This document shows, in pieces, positions 16,146-24,869 of a DNA stretch of 64,000 nucleotides; position 1 is the first letter of the stretch; every line of letters starts with the position of its first letter. A model generated the notes under the pieces. That model ran no database searches and had not been told where the DNA came from. It saw only the letters and a program-made list of their open reading frames with translations. The stretch spans positions 1 to 64,000 of the forward strand of contig NZ_JAOWCB010000014.1 of the NCBI RefSeq assembly GCF_026420845.1, read 5' to 3'. Position numbers and translations under genes: made by a program. The DNA is from Streptomyces sp. PR69 (GTDB taxonomy: Bacteria > Actinomycetota > Actinomycetes > Streptomycetales > Streptomycetaceae).

Positions 16146-18101
16146 TCAGTCCTCGCTGGGGGCGCTCGGCAGCTTCGACTGGATGAGATCCATCACCGAG
16201 GAGTCCGTCAGGGTGGTGACATCACCCAGCTGGCGGTTCTCGGCGACATCGCGCAGCAGCCGGCGCATGATCTTCCCGGACCGGGTCTTCGGCAGCTCCG
16301 CAACCGGCAGGATCCGCTTGGGCTTGGCGATCGGCCCGAGCGTCGCGCCGACGTGGTTGCGGAGGTCGGCGACCAGATCTGCGTCCTCGGCGGCGCTGCC
16401 GCGCAGAATGACGAAGGCCACGATCGCCTGACCGGTCGTCTCGTCCGCCGCGCCGACGACGGCCGCCTCGGCGACCTTGGGGTGGGAGACGAGCGCGGAC
16501 TCGACCTCCGTGGTGGAGATGTTGTGGCCGGAGACCAGCATGACGTCGTCGACCCGGCCCAGCAGCCAGATGTCCCCGTCGTCGTCCTTCTTGGCGCCGT
16601 CGCCGGCGAAGTACCTGCCCTCGAAGCGGGACCAGTAGGTGTCGATGAAGCGCTGGTCGTCACCCCAGATCGTACGGAGCATCGACGGCCACGGCTCGGT
16701 CAGCACCAGATAGCCGCCGCCTCCGTTGGGCACTTCGTGCGCCTCGTCGTCCACGACGGTCGCCGCGATGCCGGGCAGCGGGCGCTGCGCCGAACCGGGC
16801 TTGGTCTCGGTGACACCCGGCAGCGGGGAGATCATCATGGCGCCGGTCTCGGTCTGCCACCAGGTGTCCACGATCGGGCAGTTTCCGCCGCCGATGTGCT
16901 CCCGGTACCAGATCCAGGCCTCCGGGTTGATCGGCTCGCCCACCGACCCGAGGATGCGCAGGCTGGACAGATCGAACTTGGCGGGGATGTCGTCGCCCCA
17001 CTTCATGAAGGTGCGGATCGCCGTCGGCGCGGTGTAGAGGAGGGTGACGCCGTACTTCTGCACGATCTCCCAGAACCGGCCCTGGTGGGGGGTGTCGGGT
17101 GTGCCCTCGTACATCACCTGGGTCGCGCCGTTGGCCAGCGGCCCGTACACGATGTACGAGTGGCCGGTCACCCAGCCGACGTCGGCAGTGCACCAGTAGA
17201 CGTCCGACTCCGGCTTCAGGTCGAAGACGGCGTGGTGGGTGTAGGCCGCCTGGGTGAGATAGCCGCCTGAGGTATGCAGGATGCCCTTCGGCTTGCCCGT
17301 CGTGCCGGAGGTGTAGAGGATGAAGAGCGGATGCTCGGCCTCGAACGCCTCAGGGGTGTGCTCGGTGGACTGGCGGGAGACGATGTCGTCCCACCACACG
17401 TCCCGACCCTCGGTGAACGCGGTGTCCTGGCCGGTGCGGCGCACGACCAGCACATGCTCGACCTGGGGGCACTTGGTGACGGCCTCGTCGATCGCGGGCT
17501 TCAGGGCGCTCGGCTTGCCGCGCCGGTAGCCGCCGTCCGCGGTGATGACCAGCTTGGCGTCGGCGTCCTGGATGCGGGAGGCGACGGCGTCGGCGGAGAA
17601 GCCGCCGAAGACCACCGAGTGGGCCGCGCCGATGCGGGCGCAGGCCAGCATCGCGACGGCGGCTTCGGGGATCATCGGGAGATAGACGGCGACCCGGTCG
17701 CCCTTGCCGACGCCCAGCTCGGTGAGCGCGTTGGCCGCCTGGGACACCTGGTCCTTGAGCTCCGCATAGGTGAGGGCACGGCTGTCGCCCGGCTCGCCCT
17801 CGAAGTGGATGGCGACCCGGTCGCCGTGGCCCGCCTCCACATGGCGGTCCACGCAGTTGTACGCGACGTTCAGCCGGCCGTCGGCGAACCACTTCGCGAA
17901 GGGCGGATTGGTCCAGTCGAGGGTCTCGGTCGGCTCGACGGCCCAAGTGAGGCGCCTGGCCTGCTCGGCCCAGAAGCCGAGTCTGTCCGCCGTGGCCTGC
18001 TCATACGCCTCCGCCGTCACATTGGCGTGCGCGGCCAGCTCGGCCGGCGGCGTGAATCGGCGCTCTTCCCGAAGAAGATTGGCCAGGCTCTCGTTGCTCA
18101 C
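16146..18101 (-). CDS. acsA: Acetyl-CoA synthetase (AMP-forming)
   Basis: The enzyme activates acetate to acetyl-CoA through an acetyl-adenylate. In the 651 residues the ANL-superfamily motifs are all present: FILYTSGTTGKPKGILHTSGGYL (P-loop-like A3), DVYWCTADVGWVTGHSYIVYGPL, the A5 motif VDTWWQTETGAMM, the A7 region with YFAGDGAKKDDDGDIWLLGRVDD, and PKTRSGKIMRRLLR with the catalytic lysine that is acetylated in regulated Acs enzymes. I chose GTG 18099-18101 (VSNESLANLL) with AAAGGGAGA about 5 nt upstream. An open frame runs upstream to 18293 but is unlikely. The gene is monocistronic, bounded by two stem-loops. Confidence 0.96.
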   Translation of the reverse strand: MSNESLANLLREERRFTPPAELAAHANVTAEAYEQATADRLGFWAEQARRLTWAVEPTETLDWTNPPFAKWFADGRLNVAYNCVDRHVEAGHGDRVAIHFEGEPGDSRALTYAELKDQVSQAANALTELGVGKGDRVAVYLPMIPEAAVAMLACARIGAAHSVVFGGFSADAVASRIQDADAKLVITADGGYRRGKPSALKPAIDEAVTKCPQVEHVLVVRRTGQDTAFTEGRDVWWDDIVSRQSTEHTPEAFEAEHPLFILYTSGTTGKPKGILHTSGGYLTQAAYTHHAVFDLKPESDVYWCTADVGWVTGHSYIVYGPLANGATQVMYEGTPDTPHQGRFWEIVQKYGVTLLYTAPTAIRTFMKWGDDIPAKFDLSSLRILGSVGEPINPEAWIWYREHIGGGNCPIVDTWWQTETGAMMISPLPGVTETKPGSAQRPLPGIAATVVDDEAHEVPNGGGGYLVLTEPWPSMLRTIWGDDQRFIDTYWSRFEGRYFAGDGAKKDDDGDIWLLGRVDDVMLVSGHNISTTEVESALVSHPKVAEAAVVGAADETTGQAIVAFVILRGSAAEDADLVADLRNHVGATLGPIAKPKRILPVAELPKTRSGKIMRRLLRDVAENRQLGDVTTLTDSSVMDLIQSKLPSAPSED

Positions 18102-18254
18102 GACATCTCCCTTTCCCAGGGCGTCCTCTGTGCCTATGTGTCCCAGGCCATAGCTCATCAGTCGACGGCCCGGGTGACAAGAGCCAGCCGGGAATTGGTG
18201 TAGACCTATTTCGCCGCACGTCGGAGACCGCTGTCGTGGGCGCGCTGAGCCCGG

Positions 18255-18291
18255 GGTTCCTCCTTCCCCGGGCGGTGGGGAAGGAGGAACC
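18255..18291. terminator. Perfect 15-bp stem-loop downstream of the SulP-CA gene
   Basis: GGTTCCTCCTTCCCC (18255-18269) pairs perfectly with 18277-18291 around a 7-nt loop, 50 nt after the end of the minus-strand transporter gene. It is probably its terminator. It also lies in the acsA upstream region. Its right arm contains AAGGAGG, which is sequestered if the stem forms. Confidence 0.7.
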
Positions 18292-18341
18292 ACCCGTTCC
18301 CACGGACAGATCCGGCTGGTCGGTTCACAGGGGGGCGGGGC

Positions 18342-20945
18342 TCAGACGGATGACTCCTCCAGTGGAGCCTGCGGCTCCTCGGCCGCCCGGGAACCGTCGG
18401 ACGACCGGGAGGTGTTGGAGGTCGTTGAGGTTCCGGAAGCTCTGGAGAGCCGGGTGATCCGGGAGCCGACGGAGCTCCGGACGGGCCGCCGGGCGGCCCC
18501 GGACACCGGCAGGGCAGAGAAGGCGGGATCGACCCGGTGGAACACCGCGCCACTCTCCTGGCCTACCCGCTCTCCGCCGCTGCCGCCCGCGCCGTCCTGC
18601 CGCCCCGCTCCGCACTCGCCGTCCGTCAGCAGATACGCCTGTGCCTCTCCCACGTGGAAATACATGCCGTGCAGCTCAAGGGTGCCCTCCGCGAGTCGGC
18701 GGGCCACCGATTCATGCGTGCGCAGATGCTCAAGCTGCTGCACCACATTCGTCAGGCACAGCTGCTCCACCGCGTCGGCAGGCGGTCTCCCGGCAATGCG
18801 CACCCGGGAGGGGTGCGCATCGCCCAGCCGCTCCAGGCTCGGTCGGCCATGCCGGAGCCAGCGCCGCAAGGGAGTCTGCGCTCCGGCTTCCCCGTCCGGC
18901 GGACTGCTCAGCAGCGCCTGCATCGCCCCGCAGCCGGAGTGCCCGCAGACGGTGATCGAATCCACCTTCAGCACCTCGACCGCGTACTCGATCGCTGCGG
19001 CGACTGAGTCGTCGCCGCTCTCCTCGCCGGGCAGGGGCACCAGATTGCCCACATTCCGCACGGTGAACAGATCGCCCGGGCCGCTGGCCGTGATCATGCT
19101 GGTGACCAGCCGGGAGTCGGCGCAGGTGAGGAAGAGCTGCGAGGGCCGCTGTCCCTCGCGTGCCAGCCGGGCCAGCTCATCGCGGACCAGCGGGGCCGTA
19201 TTGCGCTGGAAGGAGCTGAGGCCGCTGGCCAGTTGGTGCACGGTCGGCGACTGCCGCTCGGCCGCCGCCCGGGTGCCGCTTCCGCAGTAGTGGTTGCGCC
19301 AGGGCGTCCAGGGGCGGCAGCAGCCGTGTGTCTCCGACGCCGGCTCGCTGATCCGGCTGCCCGCCCTGCCGGTGAACTCCACGGTCCCGCCCTGTGCGAT
19401 GTGCGCCGTCTGCCAGTCGTGCAGCGCTTCATGGGCGGCGTGGTCCATGAAGGAGCCGTCCAGCTCGACGAGGCAGTTCGCGCCGAACGGCACCTGACCC
19501 AGCATCCGGCTCAGCCGGGGCACGGCCAGAAACGTCAGCTGTCCGCGCACCCGCACCCGGTGCACGCCCTCCTGCTCCTCGACCGTGATCTGTGTCCTGG
19601 TCAGCCGGTGCAGCGCCACGATGACCGCCACCGCGATCCCGATGGCGACGCCCTCCAGCACGCCGGTGAGCACCACTCCGGTCAACGTCGCCGCGTACAC
19701 CAGCGCCTCGCGGTTCCGCTTGACGCTGCGCATATGGGTGATGCTGACCATCTGCACACCCACGACCATCACCAGCGCCGCCAGCGCGGCCAGCGGGATC
19801 AGATCGAGCACGGGCACCAGCAGGAGCGCGGCGATTACCACCCACAGGCCGTGCAGGATCGTTGAGTTGCGGCTGACCGCGCCTGCGGCGACATTGGCGG
19901 AGCTGCGCACGGCGACGCCGGTGATCGGCAGTCCGCCGAGGGTGCCCGAGACCATATTGCCCGCTCCCTGGCCGGCCAGTTCCCGGTCGAGACGGGCGCG
20001 CGGAATGTGTACGTCCGGCGTCTTGCGCGCGGCGGTCAGCCTGTCCACGGCGACCGCGGACAGCAGCGACTCCACGCTCCCGACGAGGGTGATGGTGAGC
20101 ACGGCCGCGATCAGGCCGAGCACGGGCCCCTCGGGCATCTCGGGCAGGGCGTGGCTGCTCCAGGACGGCAGATCGACGCGGGGCAGACTCAGTCCGGCGA
20201 GGGTGGCGAGCACGGTCGCGCCCGCCACCGCGGCGAGTGCCGCCGGGAGCTTCCGTACAAGCTGCCCCGTCCGCCCCGGAATCCGCGGCCACAGCAGGAG
20301 CGTCGCCACGGTGAGCGCGCTGACGGACAGGGCGGCGGGGTGGAGGTCGGCCAACTGGGCCGGCAGACCCTGGACGTTGGCGACGGCGGAGCTCTGGGGG
20401 TTGCCGCCGAGCACGATATGGAGTTGTGCGAGGGCGATGGTGACGCCGATGCCGCCGAGCATGCCGTGCACGATCGCCGGGCTGACGGCGAGGGCGGAGC
20501 GGGCCACTCGCAGGGCGGCCAGGCCGAGTTGGGCCAGTCCGGCGACGACGGTGATGGCGCAGGTGGTGCGCCAGCCGTACCGCTGGATCAGATCGGCGGT
20601 GACCACGGTCAGCCCGGCCGCGGGGCCGCTGACCTGGAGCGGCGCCCCACCGAGTCGCCCGACGACGATGCCGCCGACCGCTGCCGCCACCAGCCCGGCC
20701 TGGAGCGGCGCCCCGGTGGCGAGCGCGATGCCGAGGGACAGCGGCAGGGCGATCAGGAAGACGGAGATGGAAGCGGACAGATCGGCGCCGGCAATGGGGG
20801 AGCGGAAGCGGCGGCTGCCGGGTGGTTGCGCGCCGGGCGGGCTGTGCGTCCGGCGTCGAAAGCGGGCGCTCCGGCCGAGCCGGCGTCGTCGGGGCGGTGT
20901 GCGAGAAGCGTCGTCGTCGGTGCGGGTGGGGACGCAGGCAGACAT
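18342..20945 (-). CDS. SulP family anion transporter fused to beta-carbonic anhydrase
   Basis: This 867-residue protein joins a SulP/SLC26 membrane transporter to a beta-class carbonic anhydrase. The N-terminal half has about ten to twelve membrane segments and the SulP signature region (GLTVVTADLIQRYG; ELAGQGAGNMVSGTLGGLPITG). A short STAS-like stretch with LVELDGSFMDHAAHEALHDW follows. The last 300 residues contain the zinc-site motifs CADSR and HSGCGAM of beta-carbonic anhydrases, with the extra conserved VRNVGNLV loop. Coupling bicarbonate transport to CO2 hydration is the proposed role of such natural fusions; the transported anion is unproven. The start ATG 20943-20945 (MSACVPTRT) has GGAGGAG about 8 nt upstream. 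The C-terminal 80 residues are Ser/Gly/Arg-rich and non-conserved. Confidence 0.92.
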   Translation of the reverse strand: MSACVPTRTDDDASRTPPRRRRLGRSARFRRRTHSPPGAQPPGSRRFRSPIAGADLSASISVFLIALPLSLGIALATGAPLQAGLVAAAVGGIVVGRLGGAPLQVSGPAAGLTVVTADLIQRYGWRTTCAITVVAGLAQLGLAALRVARSALAVSPAIVHGMLGGIGVTIALAQLHIVLGGNPQSSAVANVQGLPAQLADLHPAALSVSALTVATLLLWPRIPGRTGQLVRKLPAALAAVAGATVLATLAGLSLPRVDLPSWSSHALPEMPEGPVLGLIAAVLTITLVGSVESLLSAVAVDRLTAARKTPDVHIPRARLDRELAGQGAGNMVSGTLGGLPITGVAVRSSANVAAGAVSRNSTILHGLWVVIAALLLVPVLDLIPLAALAALVMVVGVQMVSITHMRSVKRNREALVYAATLTGVVLTGVLEGVAIGIAVAVIVALHRLTRTQITVEEQEGVHRVRVRGQLTFLAVPRLSRMLGQVPFGANCLVELDGSFMDHAAHEALHDWQTAHIAQGGTVEFTGRAGSRISEPASETHGCCRPWTPWRNHYCGSGTRAAAERQSPTVHQLASGLSSFQRNTAPLVRDELARLAREGQRPSQLFLTCADSRLVTSMITASGPGDLFTVRNVGNLVPLPGEESGDDSVAAAIEYAVEVLKVDSITVCGHSGCGAMQALLSSPPDGEAGAQTPLRRWLRHGRPSLERLGDAHPSRVRIAGRPPADAVEQLCLTNVVQQLEHLRTHESVARRLAEGTLELHGMYFHVGEAQAYLLTDGECGAGRQDGAGGSGGERVGQESGAVFHRVDPAFSALPVSGAARRPVRSSVGSRITRLSRASGTSTTSNTSRSSDGSRAAEEPQAPLEESSV

Positions 20946-21242
20946 GTTCCCGTCTCCTCCGGGGCTGCGCGGTCGCGGAATGTGGGGTCGCGGCCGTGGG
21001 TCACGGCATGTAGCGGCGGGACTCTCAACTCTCGGTAAATTGATCGTAATGCAGAGTAAAGATTGCGGCATCATTTTCGGGGCAAATGGGGCAAGCTTTC
21101 ACTCGTTCCGGTGATTAGTGATCTGATCGGGCCCCGCCCTCCCACTCCTCCGCGGCCCTCGGTGCGACGTTGGCGACGCCATCCGCACGGTCATACATGC
21201 GGACTGTCGTACTGCTGGAAGAGCGAGGAAAGAGGTGGGCGG

Positions 21243-22535
21243 ATGAAGGCCGCCACGAGCAGGATCGCCGTCGGCGTGCTCGCCGCGGCACTGGTCGCAG
21301 GGCTTGTCGGCTGCTCCGGTGCCGGCTCAGGCTCCGTGGACTCGGCCTCGCGGCCGGGCGCGACTGCCTCGCAGCAGGGCGCCGCCGGCCCGAAGAGCGC
21401 GGTGCGGCTGATCGGCGACGGCTCCACGGCGTTCACCGGACCGCAGCCGGGACTGCCCGAGCCGGAACGCCTGAAGCCGGGCCAGACCCCGCCGCAGTTC
21501 GTGGTGTTCTCCTGGGACGGCTCCGGTGAGGACGGCCAGAAGCTCTTCTCCCACTTCCGCTCGGTAGGCAGGAAGTACGGCGCGACCATGACGTACTTCC
21601 TCAGCGGCGTCTATCTGCTGCCCGAGGAGAAGGCCACGCTCTACGACCCGCCGAAGCATGCGCCGGGCCGCTCCGACATCGGCTTCAACGACACCGAGGG
21701 AATCCGGGACACCGTGCGCGAGCTGCGCGGCGCCTGGCTTGAGGGCAATGAGATCGGCACCCACTTCAACGGTCACTTCTGCGGCGCGGACGGCGGCGTG
21801 GGCACCTGGTCCGTCGAGGAGTGGAAGAGCGAGATCCGGCAGGCCAAGTCCTTTGTGAAGAACTGGAAGACGAACGCCGGGCTGAAGGACGAGAAGCCGC
21901 TGCCCTTCGACTACGACAGCGAGCTCATCGGCGGGCGCACACCCTGCCTGGAGGGGCGCGACAACTTTGTGCGCGCTGCCGCTGAGCTGGGCTTCCGCTA
22001 TGACTCCAGCGCCATCGACGACCAGCTCTGGCCCAAGAAGGAAAGGGGCCTGTGGGATCTGCCCCTGCAACTCGTGCCGATGCCCGGCCGGCAGTTCGAG
22101 ACGCTCTCCATGGACTACAACTTCATGGTCAACCAGTCCGGCACCGCAAACGGCGACCCCGCCATGCACCGGTACTGGGGCAACCAGATGCGCGACGGCC
22201 TGCTGCAGGCCTTCGACCGGGCCTACGCGGGCAACCGGGCGCCGCTGATCATCGGCAACCACTTCGAGTCGTGGAACGGCGGCACGTATATGCGCGCCAT
22301 CGAGGAGACCATCGCGACCGTCTGTGTGAAGCCCGATGTGCGGTGCGTGTCCTTCCGGCAGCTCGCCGACTGGCTGGACGCCCAGGATTCCGGGGTCCTT
22401 GCGAAGCTGCGGGCCCTGAAGGTGGGCCAGGCCCCGGCGGGCGGCTGGACGGCCTATCTCGCCGCCCAGCCGGCGGCCCCGTCCGGACCCGCCTCCCCGG
22501 CGGCGGTGGAGAAGGGCGCCGGTCAGGCGGGCTGA
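21243..22535 (+). CDS. Polysaccharide deacetylase-like lipoprotein
   Basis: A lipoprotein signal peptide (MKAATSRIAVGVLAAALVAGLVGC, lipobox LVGC, Cys about 24) precedes a 400-residue extracellular domain resembling NodB/CE4 polysaccharide deacetylases. The motif-1 equivalent is FVVFSWDGSGED, the metal-binding H-x-x-x-H pair is in GTHFNGHFCG, and the later catalytic-arm region is present as IIGNHFESWNGG. The order fits CE4 enzymes that trim chitin or peptidoglycan acetyl groups, but the spacing is expanded compared with NodB, so activity is inferred. ATG 21243 has GAAAGAGGTGGG upstream. The 3' end overlaps the convergent ATPase gene by 13 nt. Confidence 0.82.
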   Translation: MKAATSRIAVGVLAAALVAGLVGCSGAGSGSVDSASRPGATASQQGAAGPKSAVRLIGDGSTAFTGPQPGLPEPERLKPGQTPPQFVVFSWDGSGEDGQKLFSHFRSVGRKYGATMTYFLSGVYLLPEEKATLYDPPKHAPGRSDIGFNDTEGIRDTVRELRGAWLEGNEIGTHFNGHFCGADGGVGTWSVEEWKSEIRQAKSFVKNWKTNAGLKDEKPLPFDYDSELIGGRTPCLEGRDNFVRAAAELGFRYDSSAIDDQLWPKKERGLWDLPLQLVPMPGRQFETLSMDYNFMVNQSGTANGDPAMHRYWGNQMRDGLLQAFDRAYAGNRAPLIIGNHFESWNGGTYMRAIEETIATVCVKPDVRCVSFRQLADWLDAQDSGVLAKLRALKVGQAPAGGWTAYLAAQPAAPSGPASPAAVEKGAGQAG

Positions 22536-23521
22536 GGCAGGGCCCCCTGGAGCAGGGCTTCCTCGCCGAGTACGAAGCCGGGGTCGACCTGGGCGGCCAG
22601 GTCGGCGCCCATCCGCTCGTTCGCCCAGCTCGCGGCGTTCTTGAGGTGGAAGTGCACCATCTGGCGCGTATAGCGGTCCCAGTCCCGTCCCGCGTACGAC
22701 TCCCGCGCCGTGTGCCGCAGCATCTCCAGCGCCGCGCGGTTCTCCTGCTCCAGCAACTCGAAACGGGCGGGACGGCCCTTGTCCATCGCACGGACCCACC
22801 CGGAGTCCGCGAAGACGGTGAGCAGGTCGTCGCCCGCCTCATCACGCAGAAACTCCGCGTCGTCCCGGGTCTGCACCTTGTTGCCGACGACCCGCAGGGC
22901 GACGCCAAAGTCCCGTGCGTACTCCTTGTACTGGCGGTAGACGGAAACCCCTTTGCGGGTCGGCTCGGCCACCAGGAAGGTCATGTCGAAGCGGGTGAAC
23001 ATCCCCGAGGCGAAGGAGTCGGCGCCCGCGGTCATATCGACGACCACATACTCGTCCGGGCCGTCGACGAGATGGTTGAGGCAGAGTTCGACCGCGCCTG
23101 CCTTGGAGTGGTAGCAGGAGACGCCGAGGTCGGACTCGGTGAAAGCCCCTGTGGCCATCAGCCGGATCTCGCCGCCGTCCAGCCGCACTGGGCGGGCGCA
23201 GGCATCGTAGACGGGGTTGCTCTCACTCACGCGCAGCAGCCGGGACCCCGCTCCCGGCGGGGTGGTCTTGATCATTGTCTCGGCGGAGGCGATACGGGGA
23301 TTGGAACCCCGCAGATAGTCCTTGATCAGCGGCAGTTGGGCGCTCATGGCCGGGAGTGCGGCGGTCTCCGCCTCATCGAGTCCGAGTGCTGCCCCCAGAT
23401 GCTGGTTGATGTCGGCGTCCACCGCGACGACGGGGGCCTGATGAGCGGCCAGGTGGCGGATGAAGAGCGAGGACAGCGTGGTCTTCCCGCTGCCGCCCTT
23501 CCCTACGAAAGCGATCTTCAT
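22523..23521 (-). CDS. CooC/MinD-like P-loop ATPase
   Basis: This 332-residue SIMIBI-class ATPase resembles CooC, the nickel-insertion factor of carbon monoxide dehydrogenase. The deviant Walker A KGGSGKTT is at residues 8-15, then VVAVDADINQHLGAALG (switch I) and VVVDMTAGADSFA (switch II), with FLVAEPTRKGVSVYRQYKE further on. No CODH or hydrogenase gene is nearby, so the partner metalloenzyme, if any, is elsewhere. The family is also annotated more loosely as ParA/MinD-like. The ATG 23519-23521 has AGGTG 4 nt upstream; the in-frame GTG six bases earlier has none. It overlaps the convergent deacetylase-like gene. Confidence 0.8.
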   Translation of the reverse strand: MKIAFVGKGGSGKTTLSSLFIRHLAAHQAPVVAVDADINQHLGAALGLDEAETAALPAMSAQLPLIKDYLRGSNPRIASAETMIKTTPPGAGSRLLRVSESNPVYDACARPVRLDGGEIRLMATGAFTESDLGVSCYHSKAGAVELCLNHLVDGPDEYVVVDMTAGADSFASGMFTRFDMTFLVAEPTRKGVSVYRQYKEYARDFGVALRVVGNKVQTRDDAEFLRDEAGDDLLTVFADSGWVRAMDKGRPARFELLEQENRAALEMLRHTARESYAGRDWDRYTRQMVHFHLKNAASWANERMGADLAAQVDPGFVLGEEALLQGALPQPA

Positions 23522-23609
23522 GTTCACCTAGCGTAGTGCTCTGTTCTCGGCCGGTGGTCGCGTCGCGTGAAGAAGACCACTCCAACGTGGGGTGCAGGCC
23601 CGGGGCGCG

Positions 23610-23622
23610 TAGCCTCGCGGCT
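23610..23622 (+). promoter_or_regulatory. -10 element for leaderless Fic-like transcript
   Basis: TAGCCT (23610-23615) lies 7 nt before the ATG at 23623, with no Shine-Dalgarno sequence between them. This predicts a leaderless mRNA. Confidence 0.5.
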
Positions 23623-24471
23623 ATGAGTACGCATGCCTCGCCCGCCACTCCCGACCCCTCGGCCGACCCTCTCGCCACGCTGGCCGGCCTCCCGGGCGTC
23701 TCCGACTCCGTGGACGCGGTGCGCACAGCGGTCGACCGGATCTACGGGCACCGGGTGATGCGACGCCGCAGCAACGAGATCACCGCCGAGGCGGCGCTGC
23801 GCGGAGCCCGCGCTTCCGCCGCCCTGTCGGGCGCGGACTGGGCCCTCGAAGAGGTGCGCAGGCGTACGGACTTCGGCGGCGAGCCCGAGTCGCGCACGGT
23901 GGGCGCCGCCCTGCGGCTGACCGCGGAGGCGGGCCAGCTGCTGTCCATCTGGCGGCAGTCGCCGCTGCGTGTGCTGGCGCGGCTGCATCTGGTCGCAGCG
24001 GGCGGGGCGGTGGCGGATGAGACGGTCGGCCGGCCCAGGCTCACGGGCGAAGGCGTCGACGAACCGCTGATCGAGGCGCCCCTGCCGAACGCCGGCGAAC
24101 TCGCCGGGCGGCTGGACGGACTGGCGGAGCTGATCGTGGCGGGCAGCTCGGCGCCCGCGCTGGTGGCGGCTGCCGTCGTCCATGGCGAACTGCTGGCGCT
24201 GCGCCCCTTCGCTTCGCACAACGGACTGGTGGCGCGGACGGCCGAACGGATCGTCCTGGTGGGCAGCGGGCTGGACCCCAAGGCCATCTGCCCGGCCGAG
24301 GTCGGTCATGCGGAGCTGGGGCGCGCGGCGTATCTCGCGGCGTTCGACGGGTATCTGTCCGGAACGCCGGACGGAATGGCCGCATGGATCGCACACTGCG
24401 GGCGCGCGGTGGAACTGGGCGTCCGGGAGTCGACGGCGGTCTGTGAAGCGCTTCAGCGCGGGGCCGCCTGA
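23623..24471 (+). CDS. Fic-fold-like protein with degenerate active site
   Basis: The 282-residue protein has an all-helical pattern typical of Fic/Doc proteins: SNEITAEAALRGARASAALSGADW near residue 47 (the N-terminal helix that often carries the inhibitory motif) and VVHGELLALRPFASHNGLVARTAERIVLVG near residue 190. The latter aligns with the Fic core HPFxDGNGRxxR. The catalytic His is Arg here (LRPF), the acidic residue is absent, and only NG and the final Arg-containing helix remain. It is therefore probably not an active AMP-transferase. Homologues in Streptomyces are usually annotated as oxidoreductase or hypothetical protein. The assignment to the Fic fold is my inference from the motif, not an established classification. 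Confidence 0.65.
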   Translation: MSTHASPATPDPSADPLATLAGLPGVSDSVDAVRTAVDRIYGHRVMRRRSNEITAEAALRGARASAALSGADWALEEVRRRTDFGGEPESRTVGAALRLTAEAGQLLSIWRQSPLRVLARLHLVAAGGAVADETVGRPRLTGEGVDEPLIEAPLPNAGELAGRLDGLAELIVAGSSAPALVAAAVVHGELLALRPFASHNGLVARTAERIVLVGSGLDPKAICPAEVGHAELGRAAYLAAFDGYLSGTPDGMAAWIAHCGRAVELGVRESTAVCEALQRGAA

Positions 24472-24541
24472 AGAGGTGTGCCCTGAGGGGGTGTCCTTAA
24501 GGCGGCGTGTCCTCAGGGAGTGCGCGGCGCGCGGAGAAGCG

Positions 24542-24577
24542 GCTCGGCGTCGCGCACAAGCTCGGCGTCGCGCACAA
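24542..24577. repeat. 18-bp perfect tandem duplication
   Basis: Two adjacent copies of GCTCGGCGTCGCGCACAA (24542-24559 and 24560-24577), about 70 nt downstream of the Fic-like stop codon. Between the stop and the duplication lie degenerate copies of a GTGTCCT-containing unit. Confidence 0.8.
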
Positions 24578-24583
24578 AGGGCT

Positions 24584-24611
24584 GCGGCGGTACCGGTAGT
24601 GGTACCGCCGC
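24584..24611 (+). terminator. Stem-loop downstream of the Fic-like gene
   Basis: A perfect 11-bp stem, GCGGCGGTACC / GGTACCGCCGC, with a 6-nt loop lies 113 nt after the stop. No T tract follows. It is a likely terminator; the remaining sequence to 24869 holds no convincing gene. Confidence 0.6.
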
Positions 24612-24869
24612 TGGCATGTCCACCGAGTTACCAAGCGTCCTCGAATATGTGCCCATCAGGCCGGGAACTTCTGCCCGTCACCTGGTGCGGCTGGCCCGTA
24701 ATCGACGGGTCGACGTCGCGTGGGTGCTCAGTTTTCATGCTCCGGTCCGTGGGGCCTTGAGTTAAAAGATGATCCTTTCGGATGTCCTTGGTCTCGCGGG
24801 CCGTTGACTCCTTTGTACTCCAGGGGATGGGCAAGCGGAACCCCTGGCTGTACTTCTTTACTTTTGGGT

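Noticed and set aside
22523..23521. CO dehydrogenase operon
   Set aside because: Only the CooC-like ATPase is present; no CODH subunit or other accessory gene is nearby.
24616..24765. 49-codon frame beginning MSTELPSVLEYVP, including a TTA leucine codon
   Set aside because: No Shine-Dalgarno sequence, weak codon bias and no recognisable family; the TTA codon is uncommon in Streptomyces genes. It would need transcription data or conservation to be considered.
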